From UBA1756 sp045627805 (GTDB lineage: Bacteria; Bacteroidota; Bacteroidia; Bacteroidales; WCHB1-69), in assembly GCA_045627805.1 (NCBI GenBank), contig JAZQOJ010000118.1:1-50944 (forward strand): a stretch of DNA of 50,944 bases, given 5' to 3'. The notes beneath the pieces were generated by a model, which saw only the letters and a program-made list of their open reading frames with translations, was not told the DNA's origin and searched no databases. Position numbers and translations under genes: made by a program. Position 1 is the first letter of the stretch. Every line of letters begins with the position of its first letter. This document shows positions 26,276-35,821 of this stretch, piece after piece.

Positions 26276-28330
26276 TCAGGACGTGAACGGTTTCCGCCAA
26301 GCGCAACCGTTTTTCCACTCTGAACAGCCGAACGCGGTATGCCCTTTGATGATGACACCCCGTCCACAAAGCGGACAACGCTGTCCCACAGTCACTTGAG
26401 AAGTATCCATCTCTGCATCAGCGGATTTCGGAGACCGCGAAGTCCTGGATTTCGTCTTTTTTGCCGCTTTCGTGGTCTCATCGCCTTTTGCTTTCTTACG
26501 TCCGCCCTTCTTTTTTTCTTCTTCCTGCGTAATCGCGACGCGCCGGTTGCTTGTATCATTAAGCACCTGATTCACAATCTGATAGACCATCTGCTTCAAT
26601 TCCTCAAGAAATTGCCGGGCATCGTACTTTTTTTGCTCAATTTCGCGCAATTTCTTTTCCCAGATTCCTGTCAACTCAGCGCTCTTAAGCAGTTCCTCGT
26701 GAATCAGCCCAATCAGCTCGATGCCAGTAGGCGTGGGCTCCAGACTTTTGCGCTCCTTACGGATGTAGCGCCGCTTGAAAAGGGTTTCAATAATGGCGGC
26801 GCGGGTGGAGGGCCGTCCTATGCCATTTTCTTTCATCACCTCGCGCAACGCATCATCCTTCACGAGTTTCCCAGCGGTCTCCATTGCCCGCAGCAAAGTC
26901 GCTTCGGTGTATGGTTTCGGCGGAGTGGTCCACTTTTCGGCCAGATTAGGCTGGTGGGGGCCGTGCTCGCCGACTGAGAAAGCGGGCAACATCTTTTCCT
27001 CATCCTTTTCCTTGTCTTCGTCCGACTTGTCATCAGAAGACTTAGCGGGATGCACCACGACGCGCCAACCGGGTTCTAAAATCTGCTTTCCGGTCGCCTT
27101 GAATTCCACCGATTCTACCGTTCCCAACACCGTGGTAGTAGAGAACTGGCAATCGGGATAGAATGCCGCAATAAAATGACGGCACACCTCGTCGTAAACG
27201 CATCCTTCCTGCTGCGTAAGATACTGAGGCACAATGCCCGTTGGAATAATGGCGTGGTGGTCGGTAACCTTGCTGCTGTCGAAAACCTTCTTACTTTTGG
27301 GAAGCTTCTTGCCAAATAATGGCGCAGTCAAGGGGGCATAGGCGATGAGTCCCTGCAAGATTTTCGGACATTTCGGATAGATGTCATCGCTCAGATAAGT
27401 TGTATCCACACGCGGATAGGTGGTCAGTTTCTTCTCGTACAGCGACTGGATGTACTGCAATGTCTGCTCGGCCGAAAAGCCGTACTTCTTATTGCACTCC
27501 ACCTGCAACGACGTGAGGTCGAACAGTTTAGGAGGTGATTCCTTTCCTTTCTTGTTGGCAATATTGGTAACGTAGAACTCCTTCCCCGCAATGTTCTGCA
27601 AGTCGGCCTCGCCTTTCTCTACCGACTGATATTTTCCTTGCGTGGCAGTAAATGTCACGCCACGGTAAACGGTTGAGAGCACCCAGTATGCCTTGGGCTC
27701 GAACTTTTGAATTTCCCAATAGCGATTGACAATCAGCGCCAGGGTTGGAGTCTGCACTCGGCCGATAGACAGCACCTGACGATTCTGCCCATACTTGAGC
27801 GTGTAAAGCCGCGTGGCATTCATACCTAACAGCCAATCACCGATGGCGCGAGAAAGCCCCGCTTCGTAAAGCGACTGGTATTCCGACTGGTCTTTGAGTG
27901 AGTTAAATCCCTCTCTGATAGATTCTTCCGTCAAAGATGAGATCCACAGACGGCGCACCGGGCAATTGGCCCGTGCTTTCTGCATCACCCAGCGCTGGAT
28001 CAATTCGCCCTCCTGCCCGGCATCACCACAATTCACAATGCTGTCGGCGTGCTGCATCAGATGCTCAATCACCTTGAACTGTTTCTCAATTGACTGACTT
28101 TGAATTAGTTTTATGCCAAAACGAGGCGGAATCATCGGCAGACTTCCCAACGACCACTGCTTCCAAAGGGGCGTGTAGTCGTGAGGTTCTTTCAGCGTGC
28201 AAAGATGTCCAAACGTCCACGTCACCTGATAGCCATTCCCTTCCAAATAGCCCTGACACTGCTTATCGGCTCCCAAGACGTGCGCAATGTCGCGCGCCAC
28301 GCTCGGTTTTTCAGCTATGCAAACAATCAT
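26276..28330 (-). CDS. topB: DNA topoisomerase III
   Basis: Type IA topoisomerase that relaxes or decatenates DNA through a 5'-phosphotyrosine link. The 684-residue protein opens with the Toprim strand IVCIAEKPSVARDIA, has the metal-binding NCGDAGQEGELI, and the catalytic tyrosine is Y305 in TYPRVDT. The C-terminal part carries a Lys-rich linker (KKKGGRKKAKGDETTKAAKK) and one zinc-ribbon-like motif, CPLCGRGVIIKG with paired cysteines after it. Chromosomal TopB is usual, but copies also travel on conjugative elements; no other such genes are here, so I read this as the chromosomal enzyme. Confidence 0.93.
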   Translation of the reverse strand: MIVCIAEKPSVARDIAHVLGADKQCQGYLEGNGYQVTWTFGHLCTLKEPHDYTPLWKQWSLGSLPMIPPRFGIKLIQSQSIEKQFKVIEHLMQHADSIVNCGDAGQEGELIQRWVMQKARANCPVRRLWISSLTEESIREGFNSLKDQSEYQSLYEAGLSRAIGDWLLGMNATRLYTLKYGQNRQVLSIGRVQTPTLALIVNRYWEIQKFEPKAYWVLSTVYRGVTFTATQGKYQSVEKGEADLQNIAGKEFYVTNIANKKGKESPPKLFDLTSLQVECNKKYGFSAEQTLQYIQSLYEKKLTTYPRVDTTYLSDDIYPKCPKILQGLIAYAPLTAPLFGKKLPKSKKVFDSSKVTDHHAIIPTGIVPQYLTQQEGCVYDEVCRHFIAAFYPDCQFSTTTVLGTVESVEFKATGKQILEPGWRVVVHPAKSSDDKSDEDKEKDEEKMLPAFSVGEHGPHQPNLAEKWTTPPKPYTEATLLRAMETAGKLVKDDALREVMKENGIGRPSTRAAIIETLFKRRYIRKERKSLEPTPTGIELIGLIHEELLKSAELTGIWEKKLREIEQKKYDARQFLEELKQMVYQIVNQVLNDTSNRRVAITQEEEKKKGGRKKAKGDETTKAAKKTKSRTSRSPKSADAEMDTSQVTVGQRCPLCGRGVIIKGHTAFGCSEWKNGCAWRKPFTS

Positions 28331-28494
28331 TTTTAGTAATATTAGTAAGTAATTAGTTAAATTTCTTTGCGCAAATTCGCAGTTTCAGCTCACCCGATTT
28401 CAGAATGGATATACAAAACTTACATTGAAGCATATTGGGACACGATAAAAAAAGCGGAATTGATTAAAGTATAATTTCAACAAATAGTTTTAAC

Positions 28495-29850
28495 TTATTG
28501 AATATTAGACAAAAGCTTTTCTGCAATTTCTTCAAAAATGATACCTCCAAAGTTACCAGAACTCATCAATAAGAACACCGTATTGGGCTGTTTTTCTTTC
28601 AGCAGATAGTCCTGTAATTGCTCCGTTTCGTTGAAAACTTCAAGATCACGCCGTGCGAACGCGTCATAAACCATTTCTTTAGTAATAGGCGGTAATTTCT
28701 TGTGAGCCACTGCTTTATGCTCAAAGAAAATAATCGCAGTATCCGCTTTATCCATCACGTGCTGATACTGCGACAAGAAGGTTTCAGAAAGACTGCTGAA
28801 GGTGTGAAGTTCCATACACGCCACCAGTTTGTGATTCGGATATTGCTCGCGAACAGCGTCAATCGTAGCATTCAGTTTCGATGGGGAATGAGCGAAATCC
28901 TTGTAAACAAGCCCCTTTTCATTCTTCGCAACGAGTTCCAGACGTTTTGACGCGCCCTTGAAACTCTGAATCGCCTCATAGAATTGAGCATCGGTCACAC
29001 CGACTTCCTTGCACGCCAGACGCGCAGCATTCAAGTTCGACATATTGTGTTTGCCAAAAATCTGCAAGGGGACTTCGCCATTCGGAGTTTGCAAATAATT
29101 CACGCCCTCGCGAATGACGTACGGATGAACGGAGTACGGCGCCGTGGCAACGGTGCTCTCCTCCCCTATCTTTCTAACATTTTCATCATCAGCACAATAG
29201 ATAAATTTCTGATCAATCATTCGAGCAAAGATGCGGAACTGTTCCACATACATATCGAACTGCGGGAAAACGTTGATATGGTCCCAGGCGATGCCGCTGA
29301 TAATGCCCACATTCGGCTTGTACAAATGAAATTTAGAGCGGCGATCAATAGGAGAAGTGAGGTATTCATCACCTTCCATCACCATAATCTTAGCATCGTG
29401 AGACAGTTTCACCATCACCTCGAAACCGGCGAGCTGCGCTCCCACCATATAATCGCAATTCACTTTATGATATTGCAGCACGTGCAAAATCATCGCGGTA
29501 ATCGTAGTTTTGCCGTGGCTACCGCCCACTACAATGCGCAATTTGTCCTTGCTTTGCTCATACAAGAACTCCGGATAGGAATAGACTTTTACTCCCAACT
29601 CATTGGCTTTCAGCAATTCAGGATTGTCTTCGCGAGCGTGCATTCCCAGAATTACAGCATCCAGGTCGGCAGTAATCTTATCGGGATTCCAGCCAATGCT
29701 GTCAGGGAGGAGTCCGTATTTTTCCAGCCGTCCCTTAGCCGGATTGAAAATTTCGTCATCGGAACCCGTGATCTGGTATCCTTTCAAATGGAGAGCGATG
29801 GCCAAGTTATGCATAGCGCTGCCACCAATAGCGATAAAATGGATTTTCAT
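28495..29850 (-). CDS. mpl: UDP-N-acetylmuramate:L-Ala-D-Glu-mDAP ligase
   Basis: Peptidoglycan recycling enzyme that joins the released tripeptide to UDP-MurNAc. The 451-residue protein has the Rossmann start IHFIAIGGSAMHNLA, the Mur-ligase P-loop GGSHGKTT, the EGDEY motif and AWDHINVFP. The EGDEY and GSAM variants favour Mpl over MurC, whose start is usually HFVGIGG-x-GMS. It is 24 bases after dut in a run beginning at the starch-synthase-like gene. The companion recycling genes are not in view. The 164-base gap to topB shows no strong site. Confidence 0.9.
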   Translation of the reverse strand: MKIHFIAIGGSAMHNLAIALHLKGYQITGSDDEIFNPAKGRLEKYGLLPDSIGWNPDKITADLDAVILGMHAREDNPELLKANELGVKVYSYPEFLYEQSKDKLRIVVGGSHGKTTITAMILHVLQYHKVNCDYMVGAQLAGFEVMVKLSHDAKIMVMEGDEYLTSPIDRRSKFHLYKPNVGIISGIAWDHINVFPQFDMYVEQFRIFARMIDQKFIYCADDENVRKIGEESTVATAPYSVHPYVIREGVNYLQTPNGEVPLQIFGKHNMSNLNAARLACKEVGVTDAQFYEAIQSFKGASKRLELVAKNEKGLVYKDFAHSPSKLNATIDAVREQYPNHKLVACMELHTFSSLSETFLSQYQHVMDKADTAIIFFEHKAVAHKKLPPITKEMVYDAFARRDLEVFNETEQLQDYLLKEKQPNTVFLLMSSGNFGGIIFEEIAEKLLSNIQ

Positions 29851-29874
29851 TGAAATATAAAGGTTAAGGTTGTG

Positions 29875-30312
29875 TTATGATTTGGTTCCAGTGCTACCGA
29901 AGCCGCCGCTACCGCGCTGTGTATCATCCAGTTGCGACGCTTCAATCCATTCAACTCTTTCGTGCCGGGCGACAACCAACTGCGCAATTCGATCGCCGGG
30001 CTGTATGGTGAAGGGCTCTGTGGAGAGGTTCACCAAGACCACACCGATTTCGCCGCGGTAGTCGGCATCTATCGTGCCAGGGCTGTTGAGGACGGTGATG
30101 CCATTTCGGGCGGCCAAACCACTCCGCGGACGCACCTGCGCCTCATAACCGGCGGGCAATTCAATGCTAATCCCCGTTGGCACCACAACTCGTTCCAAAC
30201 TATTAAGAGTCAGTGAATTAGATACATTCGCAACCAGGTCAACGCCAGCTGACAATTCCGTTGCATAGCGGGGCGACGGATAAGGGGAGCGATTGACAAT
30301 CTTGCACTTCAT
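29875..30312 (-). CDS. dut: dUTP diphosphatase
   Basis: Hydrolyses dUTP to dUMP and PPi, preventing uracil misincorporation and supplying dTMP synthesis. At 145 residues it is a standard trimeric dUTPase with all five motifs: SAGVDLVA, VRPRSGLAAR, GTIDADYRGEI, PGDRIAQLV and the C-terminal RGSGGFGSTG arm. The start overlaps the glmS stop by one base, showing coupling. Confidence 0.96.
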   Translation of the reverse strand: MKCKIVNRSPYPSPRYATELSAGVDLVANVSNSLTLNSLERVVVPTGISIELPAGYEAQVRPRSGLAARNGITVLNSPGTIDADYRGEIGVVLVNLSTEPFTIQPGDRIAQLVVARHERVEWIEASQLDDTQRGSGGFGSTGTKS

Positions 30313-32156
30313 TACTCTACGGAAACTGATTTTGCCAAATTGCGGGGCTTGTCAACGTTACATCCGCGCAAAACGGCCACGTGATACGCGAGCAGTTGCA
30401 AAGGGATGCACGAAATCAGCGGGGTGAGCAGCTCCAGCGTTTCAGGAATCTCTATGCAGTAATCCGACATCGACTTCACATACTCGTCGCCGCGGGTCAC
30501 GATGGAGATAATCTTGCCTTTTCGGGCGATGACTTCCTGAATATTGCTAAGAGTTTTCTCGTAAGTCTCTTGTTCAGTGGCCAATACGACGACAGGCATC
30601 TCCTCGTCAATCAAAGCGATGGGACCGTGCTTCATTTCAGCTGAAGGATAGCCCTCCGCGTGAATGTAGGAGATCTCTTTCAATTTCAGAGCGCCCTCCA
30701 GCGCCACTGGGAAATTGATGCCGCGCCCCAGATAAATGGCATTGCGCTTGTCAACAAAACTCTTAGCGATTTCCTGAATCTGCTCATTCAGTTTCAATGC
30801 CTCCCCTACCTTGGCCGGAATTTCCTCTAAGTTATTGATAATCTGATGGTATTCGGAGAGAGCGAGATTTCCTTTCTTGCGTGCGAGGCACAAAGCCATC
30901 AAAGTCAGCACGGTAACCTGCGCGGTGAACGCCTTTGTAGATGCCACACCAATTTCAGGACCGGCGTGCGTATAGGAGCCGGCGTGAGTAGCGCGGGCCA
31001 ATGTCGAGCCCACCACATTGCAAATACCGATGACGGTTGCGCCACGGCTCTTGGCCAGCTCAACAGCAGCTATCGTGTCGGCGGTTTCGCCCGACTGGGA
31101 AATGGCGATCACGACGTCATCCTCGTAAATGATCGGGTTGCGATAACGGAATTCTGATGCGTATTCCACTTCAACAGGCACGCGCACCAGATTCTCGAAC
31201 AGGTACTCGGCAACGGTTGCCGCGTGCCACGACGTGCCGCAAGCCACCATAATGAAGCGGCGGGCATTCATCATCTTCGTCTCATATTCAATAATGCCGC
31301 CCAACGACACCACGTCCTTCTTGACGTTCAAACGCCCGCGCATACTGTCACGGATGGCCTTCGGCTGCTCGAAAATCTCCTTCAGCATATAGTGGTCAAA
31401 ACCGCCCTTCTCCAACTGATCGAGATTGAGTTCCAATTTCTGAAGATAGGGACGTTTCTTCCCCTTTTCATTTATATTTCTGATTTCCAACCTCTTGCCA
31501 GGAATTGCAACCGCCACGTCGCCATCTTCCAGATAGACCACTTTTTTAGTGTACTCCACGATGGGCGCACCGTCGGAGCCGATGAAGAACTCGTTGTCGC
31601 CAACGCCAATCAGCAGCGGGCTGCCTTTCTTCGCCAGAATCAGCTGGTCGGGAGCGGCGGCCGACAGAATGGCAAGGGCGTAAGTGCCCACAACGCCTGC
31701 AAGCGCCATACGGACCGCCTCTGCAAGAGAGACTTCTTCCTTTTTGAAAATATCCTCAATCAGATGCACGAGCACTTCCGTATCAGTGTCGCTCTTGAAC
31801 TGATAGCCACGGCTGACCAGTTCCTGTTTCAGCACTAAATAGTTCTCAATCACGCCGTTGTGGATGATGGCCAGCTGTCCGTCCTCCGACAAATGTGGGT
31901 GAGCGTTCTCTGTGCTCGGTTCCCCGTGAGTCGCCCAGCGGGTATGACCAATACCTGTGTGCGCAGCAGTGTTCTTCTCGGCACACATCTCGTCCAACTC
32001 CGCCACACGCCCCCTACATTTATATAATGCGATTCCCTGCTGCTGCGACAAAGCCACGCCGGCGCTGTCGTAGCCACGGTACTCCAGACGTTTCAGGCCC
32101 TTTATCAGAATCGGATATGCGTCCTTACATCCTGTATAAGCTACAATTCCACACAT
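30312..32156 (-). CDS. glmS: Glutamine-fructose-6-phosphate aminotransferase (isomerizing)
   Basis: Makes glucosamine-6-phosphate from fructose-6-phosphate and glutamine, the first step to UDP-GlcNAc. The 614-residue protein has the N-terminal glutaminase nucleophile Cys2 (MCGIVAYTG), HTRWATHG, HNGVIENY, then two SIS domains (ACGTSWHAA, SQSGETADT, STKAFTAQV) and the typical end DKPRNLAKSVSVE. It lies in the run with the DUF4270 and starch-synthase-like genes, a pairing often seen in Bacteroidales. I see no glmS ribozyme in the 56 bases upstream. Confidence 0.96.
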   Translation of the reverse strand: MCGIVAYTGCKDAYPILIKGLKRLEYRGYDSAGVALSQQQGIALYKCRGRVAELDEMCAEKNTAAHTGIGHTRWATHGEPSTENAHPHLSEDGQLAIIHNGVIENYLVLKQELVSRGYQFKSDTDTEVLVHLIEDIFKKEEVSLAEAVRMALAGVVGTYALAILSAAAPDQLILAKKGSPLLIGVGDNEFFIGSDGAPIVEYTKKVVYLEDGDVAVAIPGKRLEIRNINEKGKKRPYLQKLELNLDQLEKGGFDHYMLKEIFEQPKAIRDSMRGRLNVKKDVVSLGGIIEYETKMMNARRFIMVACGTSWHAATVAEYLFENLVRVPVEVEYASEFRYRNPIIYEDDVVIAISQSGETADTIAAVELAKSRGATVIGICNVVGSTLARATHAGSYTHAGPEIGVASTKAFTAQVTVLTLMALCLARKKGNLALSEYHQIINNLEEIPAKVGEALKLNEQIQEIAKSFVDKRNAIYLGRGINFPVALEGALKLKEISYIHAEGYPSAEMKHGPIALIDEEMPVVVLATEQETYEKTLSNIQEVIARKGKIISIVTRGDEYVKSMSDYCIEIPETLELLTPLISCIPLQLLAYHVAVLRGCNVDKPRNLAKSVSVE

Positions 32157-32212
32157 AATTCAAAAATTTCAGGTTAATGGTTGAATCGGGGGGACTTACT
32201 CCTCTCAATCTA

Positions 32213-33520
32213 TTAATACTCAGTATAATAAACTTCCAAGCGGAAACGGTCGGAGAAACCGGGGTCGGTGCCCCTGAACACGAGGCGATTGCCGCGAACA
32301 CCCGCACCGCTGATCACCACGTTCAACTGCTTTCCGGCAGCAGTACCTTTCAGGATTTGCTGCACATAGTTCGTGATGCGGAAACGATACTCCTTGCTCG
32401 TCTTATCGTAAATGCCTCCAAAATAGCTCGTTGAAGTATAAGACGCGTCGTCGGGCGTATAAGAGACGCCGTGTCCTACCGCATTTACAACCTGCAAAGA
32501 CAGGTTGTAAGGTTGGAAGAAATAGGACGCGTCGGCGCTAATGTCCGTAAGGATCAGTTCAGCACGGTTAATGACGACATTCTTATTGCCGAGAAGCGAA
32601 TCCAGCTGGGCAAGGTCCACGCGGGTGCGCACGCCGGCGGTGGGCTGCACATAAAGCTTCTGCTGTCCCAATTCCCGATTGCCGTCAAGCACCTGAGCGC
32701 GGAAGTCCGCATCCCCCTGGGAATAGTCGTGCGTGTAGAAATTGTAGCGCGTGCACGCAGTTGACACGGGGAACGTGTATTTCTTGTAGGTGTTGGCTTC
32801 GTGATAATAAATGGTAATGCCCGACATAGCGGAGGTGAGACTGATGTACGAGAGGTTGCCCGCGCCGCCGCCAGCTCGGTGCGCACGCACGCACAGTCCG
32901 TTGAAAGCATTCTGGAAGCTGGAAGTCGTTGACAGAGCGGCATTGCCGAGCCCCATCAGCCCTTCTCCGAAATAGTCGTCAAGGCGGAGGCGCAAATGGG
33001 CCGTGTTGGTCACCGTGTCGAGATGGACAGGCGCATTCGGCTTGACGTGGACGGGAGAGGCGGAATAGACGAGGTTGTCGCCCGACACTTCCGGCTGGTC
33101 ATCGCAGCTGTAATAGGCGGAGGCGCTGAGCGGAGCAGCGAGCTGGTACACTTCGAAGCTCATAGCGGAAAGCGTGTCGCCGAAAAAGCCGGAGTACTGG
33201 AGCGTGAGCACCACGGAGTCGAGGACATCCGTATCCTTGAATTTCATATTGGTGCCCGACAAGGCGAACTGTGTGCAGAATCCAGCGGACGTCCGTCCGA
33301 AAACAGGGTCGAGGATATCACCAACGACATTGTTCAGGAGATTCTTGGTATTGATGGAATCCTCAAGCATTGAATAGGCCTCGATGGGGACTTCGATGAA
33401 ATCGGCGTTGAGCAGGTCCTCGTCGCCCTGGAGGCCGAGTCCAATCACATCAATGTCTTTTTTGCAGCCGCAGACGAGTATGGCGAGTACGAAAAGCAGT
33501 ACGGAAAAACGGTAATTCAT
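32213..33520 (-). CDS. DUF4270-family lipoprotein
   Basis: Surface or periplasmic lipoprotein of unknown function. The 435-residue protein has a lipobox (LVCGC, lipidated C19) followed by KKDIDVIGLGLQ, the segment VGDILDPVFGRTSAGFCTQF, DSVVLTLQYSGFFGDT and late strands RAELILTDIS and FRITNYVQQIL. This order is that of DUF4270, which in Bacteroidota is commonly encoded beside glmS and a glycogen/starch-synthase-like gene, as here (4 bases after that gene, 56 before glmS). Function is not known; a role tied to envelope sugar supply is only inference. Confidence 0.85.
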   Translation of the reverse strand: MNYRFSVLLFVLAILVCGCKKDIDVIGLGLQGDEDLLNADFIEVPIEAYSMLEDSINTKNLLNNVVGDILDPVFGRTSAGFCTQFALSGTNMKFKDTDVLDSVVLTLQYSGFFGDTLSAMSFEVYQLAAPLSASAYYSCDDQPEVSGDNLVYSASPVHVKPNAPVHLDTVTNTAHLRLRLDDYFGEGLMGLGNAALSTTSSFQNAFNGLCVRAHRAGGGAGNLSYISLTSAMSGITIYYHEANTYKKYTFPVSTACTRYNFYTHDYSQGDADFRAQVLDGNRELGQQKLYVQPTAGVRTRVDLAQLDSLLGNKNVVINRAELILTDISADASYFFQPYNLSLQVVNAVGHGVSYTPDDASYTSTSYFGGIYDKTSKEYRFRITNYVQQILKGTAAGKQLNVVISGAGVRGNRLVFRGTDPGFSDRFRLEVYYTEY

Positions 33521-33524
33521 TGTG

Positions 33525-34358
33525 TTAGAAGGTTATGGGTGCCTTTTCCATTAAAGAGTCGTAGAAGTTGTCGTATTGTTCGACGTAAATGTCGGGGATG
33601 GTGTCCATCGGGTGCTCGAACTTGAGGCGCGGATAGGACTTGAGGTCCTCCACCACGGCGGGGTCGGCGCCGGAGTGAGCGATGACGACCGCGTCGGAGA
33701 ATTCCGCCGCCTTGCGCATCAGGGCCGCATAAGTCGGCTCTTCCAGGCCACCCACGAACTGCTCGTCGATGCCGGTGCCCACTAACTTCTTGGCAAGGCG
33801 ATCGCTAAACGTTTCCGGGAACTGGTCGTTGTACACGGAATACGCGATGCGGCAGTCCTGTAGAAGCGGGTTGTCTTTGTAGCAGGTTTTGATGAACATC
33901 GGGACAAGCGCCGTAATCCAGCCGTGGCAGTGAACAATGTCGGGAGCCCAGCCCAGTTTGCGAACCGTCTCGATGACGCCCTTGGCGAAGAAGATCATCC
34001 GCTCGTCGTTGTCGGCGAAGAAATTCCCGTCGGTGTCGCGGTACACCTGTTTCCGCTTGAAATAGTCCTCGCTATCAATAAAATAGACTTGCAGGCGGAC
34101 GACCTGCAGCGAGGCCACCTTGATGATGAGCGGGTTGTCGGAATTGTCCACGATGATGTTCTGCCCCGAAAGCCGGATCACCTCGTGCAGCTGATTGCGG
34201 CGCTCGTTAATGCAGCCGAACTTCGGCATAAAAGTGCGGATCTCGTTCTCGCGCTCCTGAATCCCCTGAGGGAGGTAACGACAAAGGTTTGAGATGTAAC
34301 TCTCTGGCATATAAGGAAATACCTCGGGCGTAATATACAAAATCTTCTTTTTCGCCAT
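33525..34358 (-). CDS. Starch/glycogen-synthase-like protein (N-terminal GT5 domain only)
   Basis: Protein of 277 residues that matches the N-terminal Rossmann half of GT5 glycogen/starch synthases: KKKILYITPEVFPYM, EIRTFMPKFGCINERRN, VYFIDSEDYFKRK, DNDERMIFFAKGVIETV and PDIVHCHGWITALVP. The second GT-B half that carries most of the catalytic residues is absent, and the KxGGL motif after the first strand, which binds ADP-glucose, is replaced by PESYISNL. It is therefore probably not a working synthase. First gene of the run with DUF4270, glmS, dut and mpl. Confidence 0.83.
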   Translation of the reverse strand: MAKKKILYITPEVFPYMPESYISNLCRYLPQGIQERENEIRTFMPKFGCINERRNQLHEVIRLSGQNIIVDNSDNPLIIKVASLQVVRLQVYFIDSEDYFKRKQVYRDTDGNFFADNDERMIFFAKGVIETVRKLGWAPDIVHCHGWITALVPMFIKTCYKDNPLLQDCRIAYSVYNDQFPETFSDRLAKKLVGTGIDEQFVGGLEEPTYAALMRKAAEFSDAVVIAHSGADPAVVEDLKSYPRLKFEHPMDTIPDIYVEQYDNFYDSLMEKAPITF

Positions 34359-34376
34359 AAATTAAATATTTGTCTG

Positions 34377-34408
34377 CAAAAATACAAAAAAATATTGAAA
34401 CTTCCCAA
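34377..34408 (-). promoter_or_regulatory. Promoter of the starch-synthase-like/DUF4270/glmS run
   Basis: On the minus strand TTG (34406-34408), 21 bases, then TATTTTTG (34377-34384), 18 bases before the start. Both boxes fit the Bacteroidota consensus. Confidence 0.65.
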
Positions 34409-34503
34409 CTTTTAACATTGATTTTATTAATTTATCTACTTTCGCCTTGATGATTATATAGATTGAAACTTGAAGCGACTTCTGGCAACGGGAAATATGA
34501 GTG

Positions 34504-34543
34504 GGTTAATGGGTTAAACGGCTAAACGGTTATGCGGTTATGA
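34504..34543 (+). repeat. 8-base tandem array between divergent genes
   Basis: Five phased units: GGTTAATG, GGTTAAAC, GGCTAAAC, GGTTATGC, GGTTATGA. It is the cleanest copy of the array in the window and sits in the 292-base gap between the starch-synthase-like gene and aroA, between their promoters. Confidence 0.8.
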
Positions 34544-34605
34544 GCACAATGATTTTTTGCTAAAAAAAATCCCGCTATGGCAACAGCATTTCCAATAATT
34601 TGATG

Positions 34606-34613
34606 TAATTTTG
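34606..34613 (+). promoter_or_regulatory. -7 box (TAATTTTG) for aroA
   Basis: TAATTTTG lies 37 bases before the aroA start in an AT-rich region. No clear TTG is seen at -33. Confidence 0.45.
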
Positions 34614-34650
34614 CCGAATCAGGAAAAGTGGGTAATAAAAGGTCGAAAAT

Positions 34651-35817
34651 ATGCTTGAGATCTGCGACGGACAAGAAATCGAACTCAACCGCTCCAAGAG
34701 CGTTCTCATCCGGAAAATGATTCTCATCTTTCTGGGAAACAGAGAGTTGCCATCCGTTTACGACAGTGATTCGGAAGACGTGAAGACGGTGGCGCACGCG
34801 CTGTCGGCAATGAAGTACGCATCGCCCAGCCGCGTCACGACGCTGTACGTTCACGACTGCGGAGCCGCCTACCGTTTCCTGGTCGCCGTAGCGGCCGCCA
34901 CGCCCGGACACTGGCGCGTCACAGGGACAAAGCGGCTGTTGCAACGCCCCATACTGCCCCTTGTTGAATGCCTGCGCAACGCTGGAGCGAGCATTAAAAA
35001 ATGTGAAAACGGATGGCTGATTCACGGCCGGTGCCTCCGCGCCGAAGAGCTTTCCATCGACTGCACTACGAGCAGCCAGTTTGCCAGCGCGCTCCTGCTT
35101 ATTGGGAACCGCATCGGACTACAGAAATTGAACATCACGCCAAACAACGCTCCATCAATGCCTTACATTAATATGACTAAACAAATGGTTGAGGTATTTC
35201 AGCAAGGAGGGCTGCCTGCCGACGAAGCCGACTGGAGCAGTGCGGCGGTGTGGTACGCCTTTTTAGCCGGCACGCCGGATGCGGGATTCCTATTCTTAAA
35301 AAACCTTAAAACAGACACGCTTCAGGGCGACAAAATTGTGGCCGATTTCTTCCGCGACCTGGGCATCGCCACGCGCGAGTTCCCTGACGGGATCCGCATC
35401 GAGGACCAAGGTCGCCGCGACATTGTGGAGCGCGAAATCGACCTCCGCGATGCGCCCGACCTGGCGCCGGTGCTGGCTGCGGCCGCCGTGCTTTACCCGT
35501 TCAACCTCACCCTGCGCGGGTTGCAGAATCTGGGCCACAAGGAATCCGACCGCCTTGCCGCTTTGGGAGAAATGCTGTCGGCCTTCGCCCCGACGACCAT
35601 CTTCGGAGACCACACCCTCATCGTTTGCGGACATCTCCGGGAGCCCGTCACGAAACAAACGCACGCACTGAACACGCGCGGCGACCACCGGATGGCGATG
35701 GCGGCCGCCCTCCTCTCCCTTCGGTACGACGTTCAGATTTCTGATTTCAAATGCGTTAGCAAGTCCTATCCCGCTTTCGCAAATTATTTCAAGCCATCGG
35801 CTGTTTTTCAAAAATAA
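34651..35817 (+). CDS. aroA: 3-phosphoshikimate 1-carboxyvinyltransferase (EPSP synthase)
   Basis: Sixth step of the shikimate pathway: transfers enolpyruvate from PEP to shikimate-3-phosphate. The motifs are present but diverged: NRSKSVLIR (usual KSISNRAL), HDCGAAYRFLVA (DxGTxxRF), TSSQFASALLL (SSQF), LRDAPDLAPVLAAAA, and NTRGDHRMAMAAALLSL. At 388 residues it is about 40 shorter than the enterobacterial enzyme, as is common in Bacteroidales. Transcribed divergently from the starch-synthase-like gene; no other aro genes lie nearby. Confidence 0.9.
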   Translation: MLEICDGQEIELNRSKSVLIRKMILIFLGNRELPSVYDSDSEDVKTVAHALSAMKYASPSRVTTLYVHDCGAAYRFLVAVAAATPGHWRVTGTKRLLQRPILPLVECLRNAGASIKKCENGWLIHGRCLRAEELSIDCTTSSQFASALLLIGNRIGLQKLNITPNNAPSMPYINMTKQMVEVFQQGGLPADEADWSSAAVWYAFLAGTPDAGFLFLKNLKTDTLQGDKIVADFFRDLGIATREFPDGIRIEDQGRRDIVEREIDLRDAPDLAPVLAAAAVLYPFNLTLRGLQNLGHKESDRLAALGEMLSAFAPTTIFGDHTLIVCGHLREPVTKQTHALNTRGDHRMAMAAALLSLRYDVQISDFKCVSKSYPAFANYFKPSAVFQK

Positions 35818-35821
35818 TTCG

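Noticed and set aside
26276..28330. topB as part of a conjugative element
   Set aside because: No tra, mob or integrase gene lies nearby, and the neighbours are housekeeping genes.
28984..29853. 289-residue open frame opposite mpl
   Set aside because: Same reason: antisense of an intact gene with no family resemblance.
32157..32212. glmS ribozyme before glmS
   Set aside because: Only 56 bases separate the genes and no ribozyme core is recognisable; the element is mainly known from Firmicutes.
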